DNA from: a virus | Virus record (IMG/VR): IMGVR_UViG_3300042691_003508 | Coordinates: 1-32,486 of that record | Length of the DNA stretch: 32,486 bases | Reading direction: 5' to 3' (one strand) | Part shown: one piece after another, positions 22,341 to 31,400 of the stretch | Layout: the number at the start of each line of letters is the position of its first letter | How positions within the stretch are numbered: position 1 is the first letter of the stretch | Program-made: the position numbers and the translations under genes | Notes under the pieces: generated by a model | Told to the model about the DNA's origin: nothing | The model's database searches: none | The model's input: the letters and a program-made list of their open reading frames with translations, nothing else

Positions 22341-23260
22341 TATAAAACTCCTGGCTTAGTTATTGTCTTAACGTACTTATCTAAAATTCTATCAACAATC
22401 ATATTACCAGTGCCAGCCATCATGCTCTTATCAAACTGTATTCTAAACTGATCTGTATTATATGCAGAAATATATCTGGTGTAATAATCTAACTTTCCAC
22501 ACTTTATATCTTCAATAAGCATTTTTGTTGCCACTTCTACATCTGCTGGAACTGCACGATATCCAACATCTAAAATAAATGTATAGTCAAAGCCTCTTGG
22601 AAAATCTGTTGGAGAGTAAGCAACATAACCTAAATCTCCATGCGCTGTAGATATCTTAGTTAAATCATTTTCTCTTCTGTTTCTCTCTTGGCCAACAGTT
22701 GCTGTTTCAACTTTATAAATCGCAGAATTATCTAATAAAACCTTATACTCAAATTCATAGTCTTCTGGATTATCTATGTCATATACTAAGATATCATTTT
22801 CATAAACTTTTAAAACTCTATTAAAATCATGCCATATTGGGAAATAATCTGCACCATTTCCAGTTGTATTTATAACTAACTTATGATTATAAAAACCATC
22901 GCCAACATATGTATCAATTATAGATCTTGCTATAAGTTCGTACATCTTATATTCATTAATTGCCGTGGCTGTATCTGCCATATCTAAAGGATTTATGTAT
23001 GGTCTAATTACTGATAAGTTGCTTTCATAAAGAATATGTTCGTGCTCTGTATCATAAAATCTAATTAAAAAGTCACGATCAAACTGTACCTTTTCAAGTG
23101 GTAACTCATAAATTAATTTACCATTTGCATTAGAAAAAATATTTGATTCTTCGACTGAGTGATCCACCAAATCCTCGACATACACAATATACTCGTAATT
23201 TGCGATAGGCAAATCCCATGTTGTGACTAGAGGATAAGGTGGAACTCTCAATACTTCCAT
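22340..23260 (-). CDS. Head-tail connector (adaptor) protein
   Basis: Protein of 306 residues. The C-terminal half holds the adaptor-like helical pattern (VPADVEVATKMLIEDIKCGKLDYYTRYISAYNT, then FDKSMMAGTGNMIVDRILDKYV), as in gp6/gp15-type connectors that dock below the portal. A helix near residues 96-116 (TATAINEYKMYELIARSIIDTYVG) would be part of the same bundle. The N-terminal 90 residues look like an added beta domain (YEYIVYVEDLVD, DRDFLIRFYDTEHEHILYESNL), making it larger than minimal adaptors. Its ATG directly abuts the stop of the upstream gene (TAAATG). Confidence 0.78.
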   Translation of the reverse strand: MEVLRVPPYPLVTTWDLPIANYEYIVYVEDLVDHSVEESNIFSNANGKLIYELPLEKVQFDRDFLIRFYDTEHEHILYESNLSVIRPYINPLDMADTATAINEYKMYELIARSIIDTYVGDGFYNHKLVINTTGNGADYFPIWHDFNRVLKVYENDILVYDIDNPEDYEFEYKVLLDNSAIYKVETATVGQERNRRENDLTKISTAHGDLGYVAYSPTDFPRGFDYTFILDVGYRAVPADVEVATKMLIEDIKCGKLDYYTRYISAYNTDQFRIQFDKSMMAGTGNMIVDRILDKYVKTITKPGVL

Positions 23261-23743
23261 TTATCGACCAAACTCCTTGGCGACTTCTTCTGGTGTAGCA
23301 AGTCTAATGTGACTGCGTTCTAACCACTTTTCAGCCTGCTGTGGTGTGACAATATTATATCCACGATATACCTTGCCAACTCCAGGCAAACTTACATTCT
23401 TTGTAGAATGAAGAGCAACTGTTTTGTTAACTTTCTTTTCAACAGATGTCTCTGCATCTCTATTTTGACGGGGAACTTCTGTGACCCCAATCACACCATT
23501 TACGATAGAACCAACAGCCTGCTCTGTATCATTTGCTGGCTTGCTGAAATAGTTTGTAGTAATAACATCAGAAGATTCTGATACCTCAGAAACTGATACC
23601 TGAATATTATTTTCAGCAGCAATTTCTTCTACTTTGGTTTCAACTACTGGTTCTGCTACAACTGGTGTATCAATAGTGGATTGTTCAACAGTAGTATTTT
23701 CTACTGGAGAACTATTTTCATTATTTAAATTATTTTCTTCCAT
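23261..23743 (-). CDS. Acidic protein after capsid gene, unknown function
   Basis: Protein of 160 residues in two parts. Residues 1-90 are acidic and low in complexity (EEN, TPVVAEPVVETKVEEIAAEN), probably disordered. Residues about 107-160 form a compact basic domain, HSTKNVSLPGVGKVYRGYNIVTPQQAEKWLERSHIRLATPEEVAKEFGR, which looks like a well-conserved fold. I have the impression that this C-terminal motif recurs next to capsid genes in actinobacterial phages, but I cannot name it. Possible roles are capsid decoration or a head-assembly factor. It has an AGGAGG Shine-Dalgarno and its own extended -10, and lies just after the capsid terminator. Confidence 0.72.
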   Translation of the reverse strand: MEENNLNNENSSPVENTTVEQSTIDTPVVAEPVVETKVEEIAAENNIQVSVSEVSESSDVITTNYFSKPANDTEQAVGSIVNGVIGVTEVPRQNRDAETSVEKKVNKTVALHSTKNVSLPGVGKVYRGYNIVTPQQAEKWLERSHIRLATPEEVAKEFGR

Positions 23744-23762
23744 TATTTTACCTCCTGTGACT

Positions 23763-23771
23763 ATTATAACA
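23763..23771 (-). promoter_or_regulatory. Extended -10 promoter for neck operon
   Basis: TGTTATAAT on the minus strand immediately after the capsid terminator. The hexamer ends about 19 nt before the ATG at 23743, leaving a short leader that consists mainly of the AGGAGG site (23751-23756). It would restart transcription for the connector genes after the capsid transcript stops. Confidence 0.55.
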
Positions 23772-23785
23772 GAATACTAAAGATA

Positions 23786-23817
23786 AGAGGGGGAGGAGAT
23801 CAACCCCTGCCCCCTCT
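23786..23817 (-). terminator. Intrinsic terminator after major capsid gene
   Basis: Stem of 8 bp, AGAGGGGG / CCCCCTCT, extended inward by an imperfect AGGGG / CTCCT pairing, 20 nt after the capsid stop. The minus strand continues TTATCTTT, a moderate U-rich tail. GC-rich stem in an AT-rich genome makes chance unlikely. Confidence 0.8.
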
Positions 23818-23837
23818 CAAAAGGTACTGTTTACAGA

Positions 23838-24980
23838 TTATGCATCTGCAGCAGCATCGGCCCAGACGATTGCATCTTCTTCTTCCCATTGAATACCAAA
23901 ACGAACGAAGACGGTATACTCAATTGTATCCTTCTTTGCCTTGTATTCACGGTTTACAACGATGTCTCTCTGGAAGCCCCATACACGGTTCTGAGGGAAT
24001 GTCAAATCGACATATCCATCTGGATAGTAAGGAACTTCTTGTACGTCAATTCCGAGAACACGTGTTGTACGTGCTCCACCGAATGTCTGACCATTTCCAT
24101 CAAGGTATGCTTGACGGTTTGATGCAGTACCAGCAACTCTTGGACCCATTGCTTCAGCAATAGCATCTGCGAGTGTACCGTTATTCTTAACAATACCAGC
24201 GAATGTATCAGTACCAACATAGAACTTAAGATTGTTCTTAAGAGCACGATACTTACGTGGCAATGCAAGAATTAATTCCTGCATAACTTCTGGAGTCCAG
24301 GCATTATCAGCAACAGTAACAGCAGCCTCGTGTGAGTCGCCATTATCTTGATGCTTCTTGATAAAGCCCTTCATAATTGAAAGGAAGTTGCCTGTTGCGC
24401 CGTCACCGTTGATAGCGAGATCTTCGATATCATTAGCGAATGCATTTGTCATCAAGCGAACTAGATGATCTTCAAGCGCTGCCCCCTCAATATTATCTTC
24501 AAGTGCTTCAGCAGATACTTCCCAGTCTAGACGAATCTTCTTGGTTGTAAGTTCTACCTTGCTAAATGTTGCACCAGTGTTTGTGTAATCACCGACACCT
24601 TGAGCAGCAGCACGAATAACTCGTTCACCCACGTTAATCTTTTCGAGTTCCATGGTGTTTGCTCTCATTGTGACACGGCGACCATCTTGGGCGAGAACTG
24701 TAGCGTCCCAAACGTAATCAATGAAACGCTGTGCCTGTTCAGGGCGTAGGATACCGCTTCCAGCCTCACCCGAAGGATTTACTGCATTTGGTCCTGTTGT
24801 AAGACCTAGGTTAGCGTTTGGAATGTTACCAAGGACGCCACCATCAGTGTAATTACCAGGAACGTTAGAACCTGCTTCAGAACCTGATGCAAATGCACCC
24901 TGTGACTGATATAGACCTGGTGTTGTTCCACCGAGTTGTCCTGATTCTCCTGGTTGGTTTTTCTTTATTTCTTCCGACAT
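23838..24980 (-). CDS. Major capsid protein, HK97 fold
   Basis: Protein of 380 residues forming the head shell. The first 80 residues are Gly/Pro/Asn rich and flexible. The HK97 fold follows: FIDYVWDATVLAQDGRRVTMRANTMELEKI (E-loop region), VELTTKKIRLDWEVSAEALEDNIEGAALEDHLVRLMTNAFANDIEDLAINGDG (spine helix and P-domain), and a C-terminal sheet WGFQRDIVVNREYKAKKDTIEYTVFVRFGIQWEEEDAIVWAD. A GGAGGTG site precedes the ATG. It follows the protease-scaffold gene by 23 nt. Codons are visibly richer in G and C than in minor tail genes, as for the tube protein. Terminator downstream. Confidence 0.95.
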   Translation of the reverse strand: MSEEIKKNQPGESGQLGGTTPGLYQSQGAFASGSEAGSNVPGNYTDGGVLGNIPNANLGLTTGPNAVNPSGEAGSGILRPEQAQRFIDYVWDATVLAQDGRRVTMRANTMELEKINVGERVIRAAAQGVGDYTNTGATFSKVELTTKKIRLDWEVSAEALEDNIEGAALEDHLVRLMTNAFANDIEDLAINGDGATGNFLSIMKGFIKKHQDNGDSHEAAVTVADNAWTPEVMQELILALPRKYRALKNNLKFYVGTDTFAGIVKNNGTLADAIAEAMGPRVAGTASNRQAYLDGNGQTFGGARTTRVLGIDVQEVPYYPDGYVDLTFPQNRVWGFQRDIVVNREYKAKKDTIEYTVFVRFGIQWEEEDAIVWADAAADA

Positions 24981-25003
24981 ATTGTCACCTCCAAGTATTT
25001 TAC

Positions 25004-25576
25004 TTATCTAAATAAGTCGGCTGTTTTGAGGAAACGTCCGCCCCATAAGGATTTTTCCATCATCTCTGATGGTTGTTCCTGAACGATCTCGCCTAGATCG
25101 CCAGACTTTCGGAAAGCAGTGTCTGCTTCTACTGCGTCTACTCTCTTTCCAAACTCGTTAAAGCGTTCATTTGTTGCAGCAATGTCTTTGGCGACTGCTT
25201 CTAATGAACTTCTTACTGCATCTGTGTCTACCTTATTAGACTTAAGTACTTCTACTTCTGCCTGCAAAGACTTTACAGTTTCAACTAAATCGCTAAAGGC
25301 TGATGTAATTGTATTCTTGATTTCTGCAACTGCTTCAACAATTGCTTCATCTGATTTAGATACTTCTGTAGCAACTTCTGCTGCTGGCGCTTCAACTGTT
25401 TCTTCAGCCTTTTCGACTACTTCTTCAGTCTGTGCAACTTCTGTAACTGGAGTCTCTTCAGACTTTTCAGTAACTTCTGCAACAGGAGTTTCAACTACGG
25501 CATCTGCCTCTGGAGCGATTTCTTCTGACTTAGCAATTTCTGTTACTTCTTCAGTAACCTTCTTTGTTTTTGCCAT
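25004..25576 (-). CDS. Nested scaffold protein from internal in-frame start (predicted)
   Basis: An ATG at codon 251 of the protease-scaffold gene (MAKTKKVTEEV) lies 8 nt after a perfect AGGAGG (25585-25590). It would yield a 190-residue product consisting only of the acidic repeat and coiled-coil part. Lambda makes its scaffold Nu3 from such an internal start within the C protease gene, so the arrangement has a precedent. The Shine-Dalgarno is far better than the one at the main start, which fits the need for many scaffold and few protease copies. Confidence 0.7.
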   Translation of the reverse strand: MAKTKKVTEEVTEIAKSEEIAPEADAVVETPVAEVTEKSEETPVTEVAQTEEVVEKAEETVEAPAAEVATEVSKSDEAIVEAVAEIKNTITSAFSDLVETVKSLQAEVEVLKSNKVDTDAVRSSLEAVAKDIAATNERFNEFGKRVDAVEADTAFRKSGDLGEIVQEQPSEMMEKSLWGGRFLKTADLFR

Positions 25577-26326
25577 AGGATTTTCCTCCTCTGAAATCTT
25601 AGCATCAATGCCTTTAGCACTATCTACTAAGAATTTGACTATATCCATTTTTTCGTTGTCTTCTTTTTCAACGAAACCTATATTCTTCATTGTGTTGCCA
25701 GTAACTGGACTTGTTACTGCTTCTTGATCTGATATCATTACAAGACCAGATTCTTCATCATAAAAAACATTTTCAAGTGCAACATCTGCACCCTTAATAA
25801 CATCAACACCATCTACCTTTTCAACATGCATGATGTTCGCAAATTGATTTGCTGGAGAATCAACAAGTGATAGTTCAACAAGATCATAATCTTTAATAAT
25901 TCTAATTGTAGAGTCTGACTTCTCATCGTATCCATCATCCCACTTATTCATTCTACCGCCAATCGAAAATCCAGAAAGTGTGCCGTCGAGAACTTTTTCC
26001 CAAGTGTCTTGTGCACCTTTTGAAATGTATGCAGACACAAAAACTCCAGAATAAAACTTTTTAGATTCTGGATCAAAATATTTATCTTCTTTAAATGAAA
26101 CCATCTTGCCTACTGCTGATGGCTGATGCATTTCACGAATGTTTCCACGGAAAGCAGAAAAGGCTTTCATAGAAGCCTCTGAAGTAACTATATCTCCTTG
26201 CTTATCAATATTATCAAGGGATGCAAAACCTGAGACGATACGTCTCTCTTTATCAACCTTCGCAAAAGGAAGGGAAAGTCTTACTGAGTCGCCATCGGTG
26301 TTCCAATGGGCTTTGGATATAGTCAT
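25004..26326 (-). CDS. Prohead protease fused to scaffold
   Basis: Protein of 440 residues. Residues 1-175 are a prohead protease of the XkdF/S78-like type: VSGFASLDNIDKQGDIV, a candidate catalytic His at 67 (IREMHQPS), a candidate Ser at 121 or 118 in LSGFSIGG, and the signature DLVELSLVDSPAN. After a linker comes an acidic Glu/Val/Ala-rich repeat region (PVAEV, PVTEV, PAAEV units, about 265-340) and a coiled coil (about 340-410), typical of scaffold. The start at 26326 is chosen over an upstream TTG because the predicted promoter -10 lies between them. A second start at codon 251 would make the scaffold alone. Cleaves head proteins and shapes the shell during assembly. Confidence 0.88.
   Translation of the reverse strand: MTISKAHWNTDGDSVRLSLPFAKVDKERRIVSGFASLDNIDKQGDIVTSEASMKAFSAFRGNIREMHQPSAVGKMVSFKEDKYFDPESKKFYSGVFVSAYISKGAQDTWEKVLDGTLSGFSIGGRMNKWDDGYDEKSDSTIRIIKDYDLVELSLVDSPANQFANIMHVEKVDGVDVIKGADVALENVFYDEESGLVMISDQEAVTSPVTGNTMKNIGFVEKEDNEKMDIVKFLVDSAKGIDAKISEEENPMAKTKKVTEEVTEIAKSEEIAPEADAVVETPVAEVTEKSEETPVTEVAQTEEVVEKAEETVEAPAAEVATEVSKSDEAIVEAVAEIKNTITSAFSDLVETVKSLQAEVEVLKSNKVDTDAVRSSLEAVAKDIAATNERFNEFGKRVDAVEADTAFRKSGDLGEIVQEQPSEMMEKSLWGGRFLKTADLFR
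25585..25590 (-). promoter_or_regulatory. Internal Shine-Dalgarno for nested scaffold
   Basis: AGGAGG on the minus strand, 8 nt before the internal ATG at 25576. It sits in the linker between the protease domain and the acidic repeats, exactly where a separate scaffold would begin. Confidence 0.75.
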
Positions 26327-26336
26327 ACTAGAATAT

Positions 26337-26366
26337 ATTATAGAGCCTTTTTTACACAAATGTTAA
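26337..26366 (-). promoter_or_regulatory. Promoter of protease-capsid operon (TTAACA-18-TATAAT)
   Basis: Minus-strand -35-like TTAACA (26366-26361), 18-nt spacer and perfect -10 TATAAT (26342-26337). The expected start, about 7 nt downstream, lies some 4 nt before the ATG at 26326, so the mRNA would be almost leaderless; no Shine-Dalgarno is present. Two DnaA boxes sit directly upstream of the -35. Confidence 0.6.
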
Positions 26367-26371
26367 TAAAT

Positions 26372-26392
26372 TGTGAATAACATTGTGGATAA
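26372..26392 (-). promoter_or_regulatory. Two DnaA boxes between portal and protease genes
   Basis: On the minus strand TTATCCACA (26392-26384) and TTATTCACA (26380-26372) lie in the same orientation, 3 nt apart. Both fit the bacterial DnaA-box consensus TTATNCACA exactly. They begin directly after the portal stop codon and are followed by very AT-rich DNA and the predicted promoter. A TGTG-containing half match lies near 26351-26359. Confidence 0.7.
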
Positions 26393-27994
26393 CTATTGAG
26401 AAGATCTACCTTCGCCTTTTGGATTTCTACCACTTATTGTGGCAGGACCATCAGACTGGTTGTTCGTTCTTTCTCCATCCCTTGCTCTATTTGCTGTATC
26501 GTTAGCAGTGTCTTGTGGCTTAGGCTGGAAAGGCTCATCCCCTCCTTCCCTTTGTGGAAGTCCAAGCACAGTTCTTGCTTCGTTTGGAAGCATGACCTGG
26601 GTCTTGATATATCTTTCCAAAATCTGAGATTGTGCAATTTCGTCTGTTAATGTTAATTCTTTAAACTTTAAAACCAGAACATCTGTTTTTTCTTTAATAA
26701 TCTTATTTAATATTTTTTCTAACTCTCTTTGTGCAGGTCTGGCTACCTGTTCCTTAAATGTTCTATCTTGAGACATTGCTGCTGCTATACCACCAGCATC
26801 TTCTCCACCTATCTTAGACAAAGGGACTTGATGTGCAATTAAAATATCGTCACGATTTTGTTTGCGATATTTTTCAAATGAACCCTCTTGAACACCGTTT
26901 TCGATAGGCTCCATCTTAAACTCAACCTTGTTTGTGTCACTGTCTCCAGGAAGTGGAATATACAGCGTTCTGTGAGACTGCCCCTTAAGGTTTGTTTGTA
27001 AGAATCTAAACATCTTGTCTTCTGCATCTGCAGAAAGACGTGCTCCCTTTAGAGTTACAACATAACGAGGAACAGCCTTATTGCTAAAGTAGTCGATGTT
27101 ATATTGTGATGCTAACTGGTCTCCATGAAGTGAGTTAATAGCAGACATAATATCTGGTACTCCATAAAATGTGTTTAATGGAGAATATTGCTTGAAGTGA
27201 ATAATTTCATTTGGTCGTGGATCTGATGTAATTGGATTAGGATTGCTTGCTCCAAAGTTTCTAAAATAAACAACTTTTTGTCCTATAATTTGAACATATC
27301 CATCACGAACTCTTCTTGTACGCATTGTTGTTGCTGGTATATGTCCAATATATCCAATCTCTCCACGGGTAGTTCTACCAACTTCTAAGTACCCATTTCC
27401 AATTGCCTGAACATCTGTATACACTTTCATCATTGTAGTTGTAAAAGAATCATCATCATTTAATGATTCAAGCCATTCGTGCATTTCAATTTTTGCTCTT
27501 TCAATTCTATTCCGTGCTCTTGACACCTGCTCTTTATCTTTGTTTGATTCAAGACGAAGCATTGTGCTTGGGGAAACTTCAAAATCATAACCAAGTCCAA
27601 CGATGTTTTCTACCTTTGCATCAATTGCAGCATGGTTAGCAAATGATGTATCGTAATAATTTGCAAGTTCATAAACATTCCATGGTGGTGTGATTACATC
27701 AAATAATCCGTAAGCATTTCTATATACAGTTCCAGGATTAATCTCTTTTGACTTTGCACCGTCAATACCGCTTTGCTCCGCTCTAGCGCTATCAAGATAT
27801 CCCTGCATATTTTCTGGTGCTGCTGCTTTTTCTACTAATCTTCCAGTTCTTCTTTTAAAATTATTGTCAAGACCAGAGTATGATTTTATCTCGGACCATG
27901 ACTTATTAAAAGGATCTTCTACCTTAAACTGATCCATAATATTGAAAGTGTCATCTATCTTTGCACCGATAATAAATTCTTGTTCTTCTGACAT
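26393..27994 (-). CDS. Portal protein
   Basis: Protein of 533 residues, the dodecameric DNA-entry ring at the head vertex. Recognisable portal features are ITPPWNVYELANYYDTSFANHAAIDAKVENIVGLGYDF near residues 100-140, then YTDVQAIGNGYLEVGRT, NEIIHFKQYSPLNTFYGVPDIMSAI, and IDYFSNKAVPRYVVTLKG. The segment SKIGGEDAGGIAAAMSQDRTFKEQVARPAQRELEKILNKI follows. This is the PBSX/SPP1-like portal pattern, and the length is usual. The C-terminus is a disordered, polar tail. Its ATG overlaps the preceding stop (TAATG) with GGAG upstream. No terminase gene lies beside it within the window. Confidence 0.94.
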   Translation of the reverse strand: MSEEQEFIIGAKIDDTFNIMDQFKVEDPFNKSWSEIKSYSGLDNNFKRRTGRLVEKAAAPENMQGYLDSARAEQSGIDGAKSKEINPGTVYRNAYGLFDVITPPWNVYELANYYDTSFANHAAIDAKVENIVGLGYDFEVSPSTMLRLESNKDKEQVSRARNRIERAKIEMHEWLESLNDDDSFTTTMMKVYTDVQAIGNGYLEVGRTTRGEIGYIGHIPATTMRTRRVRDGYVQIIGQKVVYFRNFGASNPNPITSDPRPNEIIHFKQYSPLNTFYGVPDIMSAINSLHGDQLASQYNIDYFSNKAVPRYVVTLKGARLSADAEDKMFRFLQTNLKGQSHRTLYIPLPGDSDTNKVEFKMEPIENGVQEGSFEKYRKQNRDDILIAHQVPLSKIGGEDAGGIAAAMSQDRTFKEQVARPAQRELEKILNKIIKEKTDVLVLKFKELTLTDEIAQSQILERYIKTQVMLPNEARTVLGLPQREGGDEPFQPKPQDTANDTANRARDGERTNNQSDGPATISGRNPKGEGRSSQ

Positions 27995-28398
27995 TAGTCT
28001 TGTGCTCCATACTTCTTAATAGTCTGCTGTGCATCATATACTGATCCAAGGTCATTTAGGTTCGGAATCCAACCTTCCATCATTCTCTGCTTTTGCTCAG
28101 AATATTCTTCATCAGTTACTCTTGCAAGCCCAGGAAAGAAGTGTGGTTCTCCCTCTGGTTCTCCGTAATAGGCTGCTGCCTTTTTTAATTCTGCAATTTT
28201 TGAAATGTCACCTTTCATTGAAGGTATATTTAAGATATTTCCATTGCCGTCAGTGAACCATTTTCCATTTGCCTTTTTCCATACGTAAAGGCCCCAGTCA
28301 TAGTTCTTTTCAATCATAGTAACCTTTGTGTCACCAATTTGACCAGGCATGCGTGGCTTGCCGTCTTTACCAAAAGGTTGATGATTTTTGTTTTTCAT
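27994..28398 (-). CDS. Conserved-looking protein before portal, unknown function
   Basis: Protein of 134 residues, basic at the start (MKNKNHQPFGKDGKPRMPGQ), then a compact WGLYVWKKANGKWFTDGNGNIL strand-turn segment and a C-terminal helical half (ISKIAELKKAAAYYG, DEEYSEQKQRMMEG). I do not recognise the family. Coupling to the portal gene (TAATG) suggests a head-assembly or packaging role. I prefer the ATG at 28398 over one 6 nt earlier because the extended -10 upstream would place the transcript start at 28398, and neither has a Shine-Dalgarno. Confidence 0.7.
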   Translation of the reverse strand: MKNKNHQPFGKDGKPRMPGQIGDTKVTMIEKNYDWGLYVWKKANGKWFTDGNGNILNIPSMKGDISKIAELKKAAAYYGEPEGEPHFFPGLARVTDEEYSEQKQRMMEGWIPNLNDLGSVYDAQQTIKKYGAQD

Positions 28399-28405
28399 AA
28401 CCATC

Positions 28406-28414
28406 AGTATACCA
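28406..28414 (-). promoter_or_regulatory. Extended -10 promoter, predicted leaderless start before portal operon
   Basis: TGGTATACT on the minus strand in a 12-nt gap. The hexamer ends 7 nt before the ATG at 28398, so transcription would begin at that codon. It lies 1 nt from the alternative ATG at 28404, which would then be upstream of the transcript. Confidence 0.5.
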
Positions 28415-28416
28415 TA

Positions 28417-31400
28417 TTATATGGCTGTTGATGTGTTAGATACCCATGATGCATTAGAGTATACGGAATATTCGTAATCCTTAATACTAAAAATCATGTC
28501 TGACTCTGCAATAATCTTATCTCTTCCAGTATAACTGTTATAGATATTTGATGGATTTGCTCCGTAATAACTTGTTGATGATAATACTAAAACACCATTC
28601 CAGGATATTACAGGACTATTCCAAAATGACCAGTGCAATTCAGAAGTTCTTATACCACGTACAAGTACCCATGGCCTTAGTGTCACATCCTGAACTTCTT
28701 GAAGATTGGTTGCCTGATAGTAAGAAATCACATTATATATTAGCGGACCATTTAAATTTAATGAACCAATATTTCCACTGCAATCAAAAAGATTAGAGAA
28801 AGAAACTCCTATAAATGCCCACTGCTTAGTGTTTAATATTGGGTTTTTAACAAGTCTTCCATTTAAATAAAATACAACGTTATTATCTATTTTTCTTGTT
28901 TTTGCATTAATCGCATAGATAATTCCTCTTTTACCGTCTGACTGAATTGCCTTTGTATAAAATTTGATATGAGAGTCATCTGACTTAATTTCAAATACCT
29001 GAGTTGGAGAATATGGAAATGAGTCTTTGTTGTACATAACTGCAGACTGGAAAGACATAAGTTGATAGTTACTATCTTTATTGCTATTTATTGGAATTTG
29101 AAGACCTCTATTTAATACAGGATCATAAATGTCTTTTGGTTCTATTCCAGATTTTTGTGTTAAATATAAATATGGAGAACTAGACTTATAAATACTAAAT
29201 GGGTTTCTTGCTTTATAATTATAATAGAATCCATTCTTTACATATGGATAAAGTTTTGCCTCGCCTCTTGTTCCTATTGCATTTGCTCTATATGAATTAA
29301 ATGCTTGAGATGCTAATTGCATACTTTTAAGGCTAACTATTCCATTCATTGTTCCATAATTTATAAACTCTAAACTTATTTTTATTCCAAGTTTTCTTGG
29401 GTCAATATCTTTTGGTGGATAAATAATCATGTTATCTACAACTTCATATTTTGTAGTTACCCAATTATCCTGTGGGTCTACTACACCTGATTGTGATGCT
29501 GGTTCTATATTTTCAAAATAAGAATCTTGAAGAGTCATTCCATTTCTTATATATTCAAAGTTAATATATGACTTTAAATATGAATCATCTGTATTATATC
29601 TATAAGAAAATTGTGCATTTTTGGCTAAATCAGAATAATCGTTATACCCTGTAAATAAATGATTATCCAACGAATCGTATGACCTTTGTATTGGGTTTGA
29701 ATATTTTTCTTTTAACTCTTTATATGTCCAAGATCCTTCTGTTTCTTCTTTAATAAATTTTGTTGGTGCTGGATAATTAATATTAAACTGTAATAAATCC
29801 AGATCGTAATATTCGTCACCCTTTGCATCTAATACTCTTTCTGCAAAATATGATAATGGAATGTAGTCTTTCCAATAAGACTTTGTTGCTATGTCTAATA
29901 TATATGAGCCGAAAGAATATCTTGCATGTAACATATAACTAGCAACATGATTAAGAAGTCTTGACGCTACAAATGAAGTGGCTAAACCGCCATCTAAATA
30001 AAACTCCCACCACGAATCATTAACCTCAACAAAATCTCCGTTTGCATTGTAGTATCCTCCTACTGCATATGGGTTTGACCCGCCATCTGTATCAACTAAC
30101 TCTGTTTGAATAAACCAATCAAATACATTTTCATAGTCTATTGGCAACCCTCTGGTATTAAAAAAATCAACTATTTCATTATAATTTCTATCAGAACAAA
30201 AGCCAATCTTATACATGTTTCCATGGTATGTGTTTTCTAAATTTTTACTTCCCCCAACATAAAACTTTAATGATTTTTTATCATTAAAAAATGATACTAA
30301 ATCTCCCCCATAATAATTTGTAAAAGTTTCTATGTCTAATCCAATAGTAAACTCATCATTAATGGTGTGCCCAGATGAAACATATAATATCTGCTCTACT
30401 GGTAACCCTGTGTTTGGATCTAAACGTTTTGGAGTTATAAATTTATATTGAATTACATCATCAACAATTTCAATTATAAACCTTTCATCAGAAACATCTG
30501 ATTGAATATAAAAAATAGTTTCTGGTGTTGAGACTGCTCTTCTTGATTTAAATACTCCATAAAAGCATCTTATGGGTTCTGTCATAAAGTCTAAACTCTC
30601 AAAAGATAAAAATCCCTCATTTACTTCATCATTAGTTTTTTTAAAGGTCCAGAAAAGTTCTTCGTCTTCTTGCTGCAAATTTATATTATCAATATAAAAC
30701 TCCGAAACAGTTTTATTTGTTAAATATAATTCTGGATAGTTATATTTTGGAGTAGATATCTTGTTATCTTCAATAATTACATTTTCTCTGGCTCCCTGGT
30801 CCCACTTGCCAAGATCTGGGTATGAATAATTTTTTGAATAGTCTGCAAACTCATAATCTATTAATGCAGTGGTTCCTCCAAATGCAGTATTGATATTATC
30901 TGGAATATCTACTGCCTGTCCGTATACAAATCTACGCTTTGCTAAAATTTCTGCAACACCATAAGAATATATTGCAACACCATCTATTTCTATTGGAGAT
31001 ACATCCTCATATGACCAAAAGCCTATCCAGTCATTGCTCTTCCCATCAGTTGTTGGGTTTGAAAAAATAATATCTTCAGAGTTAAAGTTTACGCTACCAA
31101 CATTTTGTCCGTTTACAAGCAATGATGCTGTATTCTTAGAAAGCCTAATATGAATTAGCATTGGTCTTCCCCACTCACCGACAAAATGAGAAATTATAAA
31201 AGAGTTAATCTTGAGTTTTAAAAATGGGCCATTGACATATAAGCCATCTGATGAATTAATTGGTCCGCATATTTTTTTATCAACATTAGTATCGGATACT
31301 ATTCTCGCCCAAAATTCAAAAGTATAAGAAGAATATTTATTTGACTCATTAAACATTCCTAGTCCAGGGAAAATAATTGATGGTAATGTGTTATGTGGAT

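Noticed and set aside
25119-25727. Ser/Thr/Ala-rich plus-strand frame of 202 codons
   Set aside because: Antisense of the acidic repeat region in the protease-scaffold gene; no start signal and repetitive composition explained by the other strand.
26434-26637. Several overlapping short frames on both strands at the end of the portal gene
   Set aside because: The portal reading frame continues to 26393 with a plausible disordered tail, and the alternatives have no start signals.
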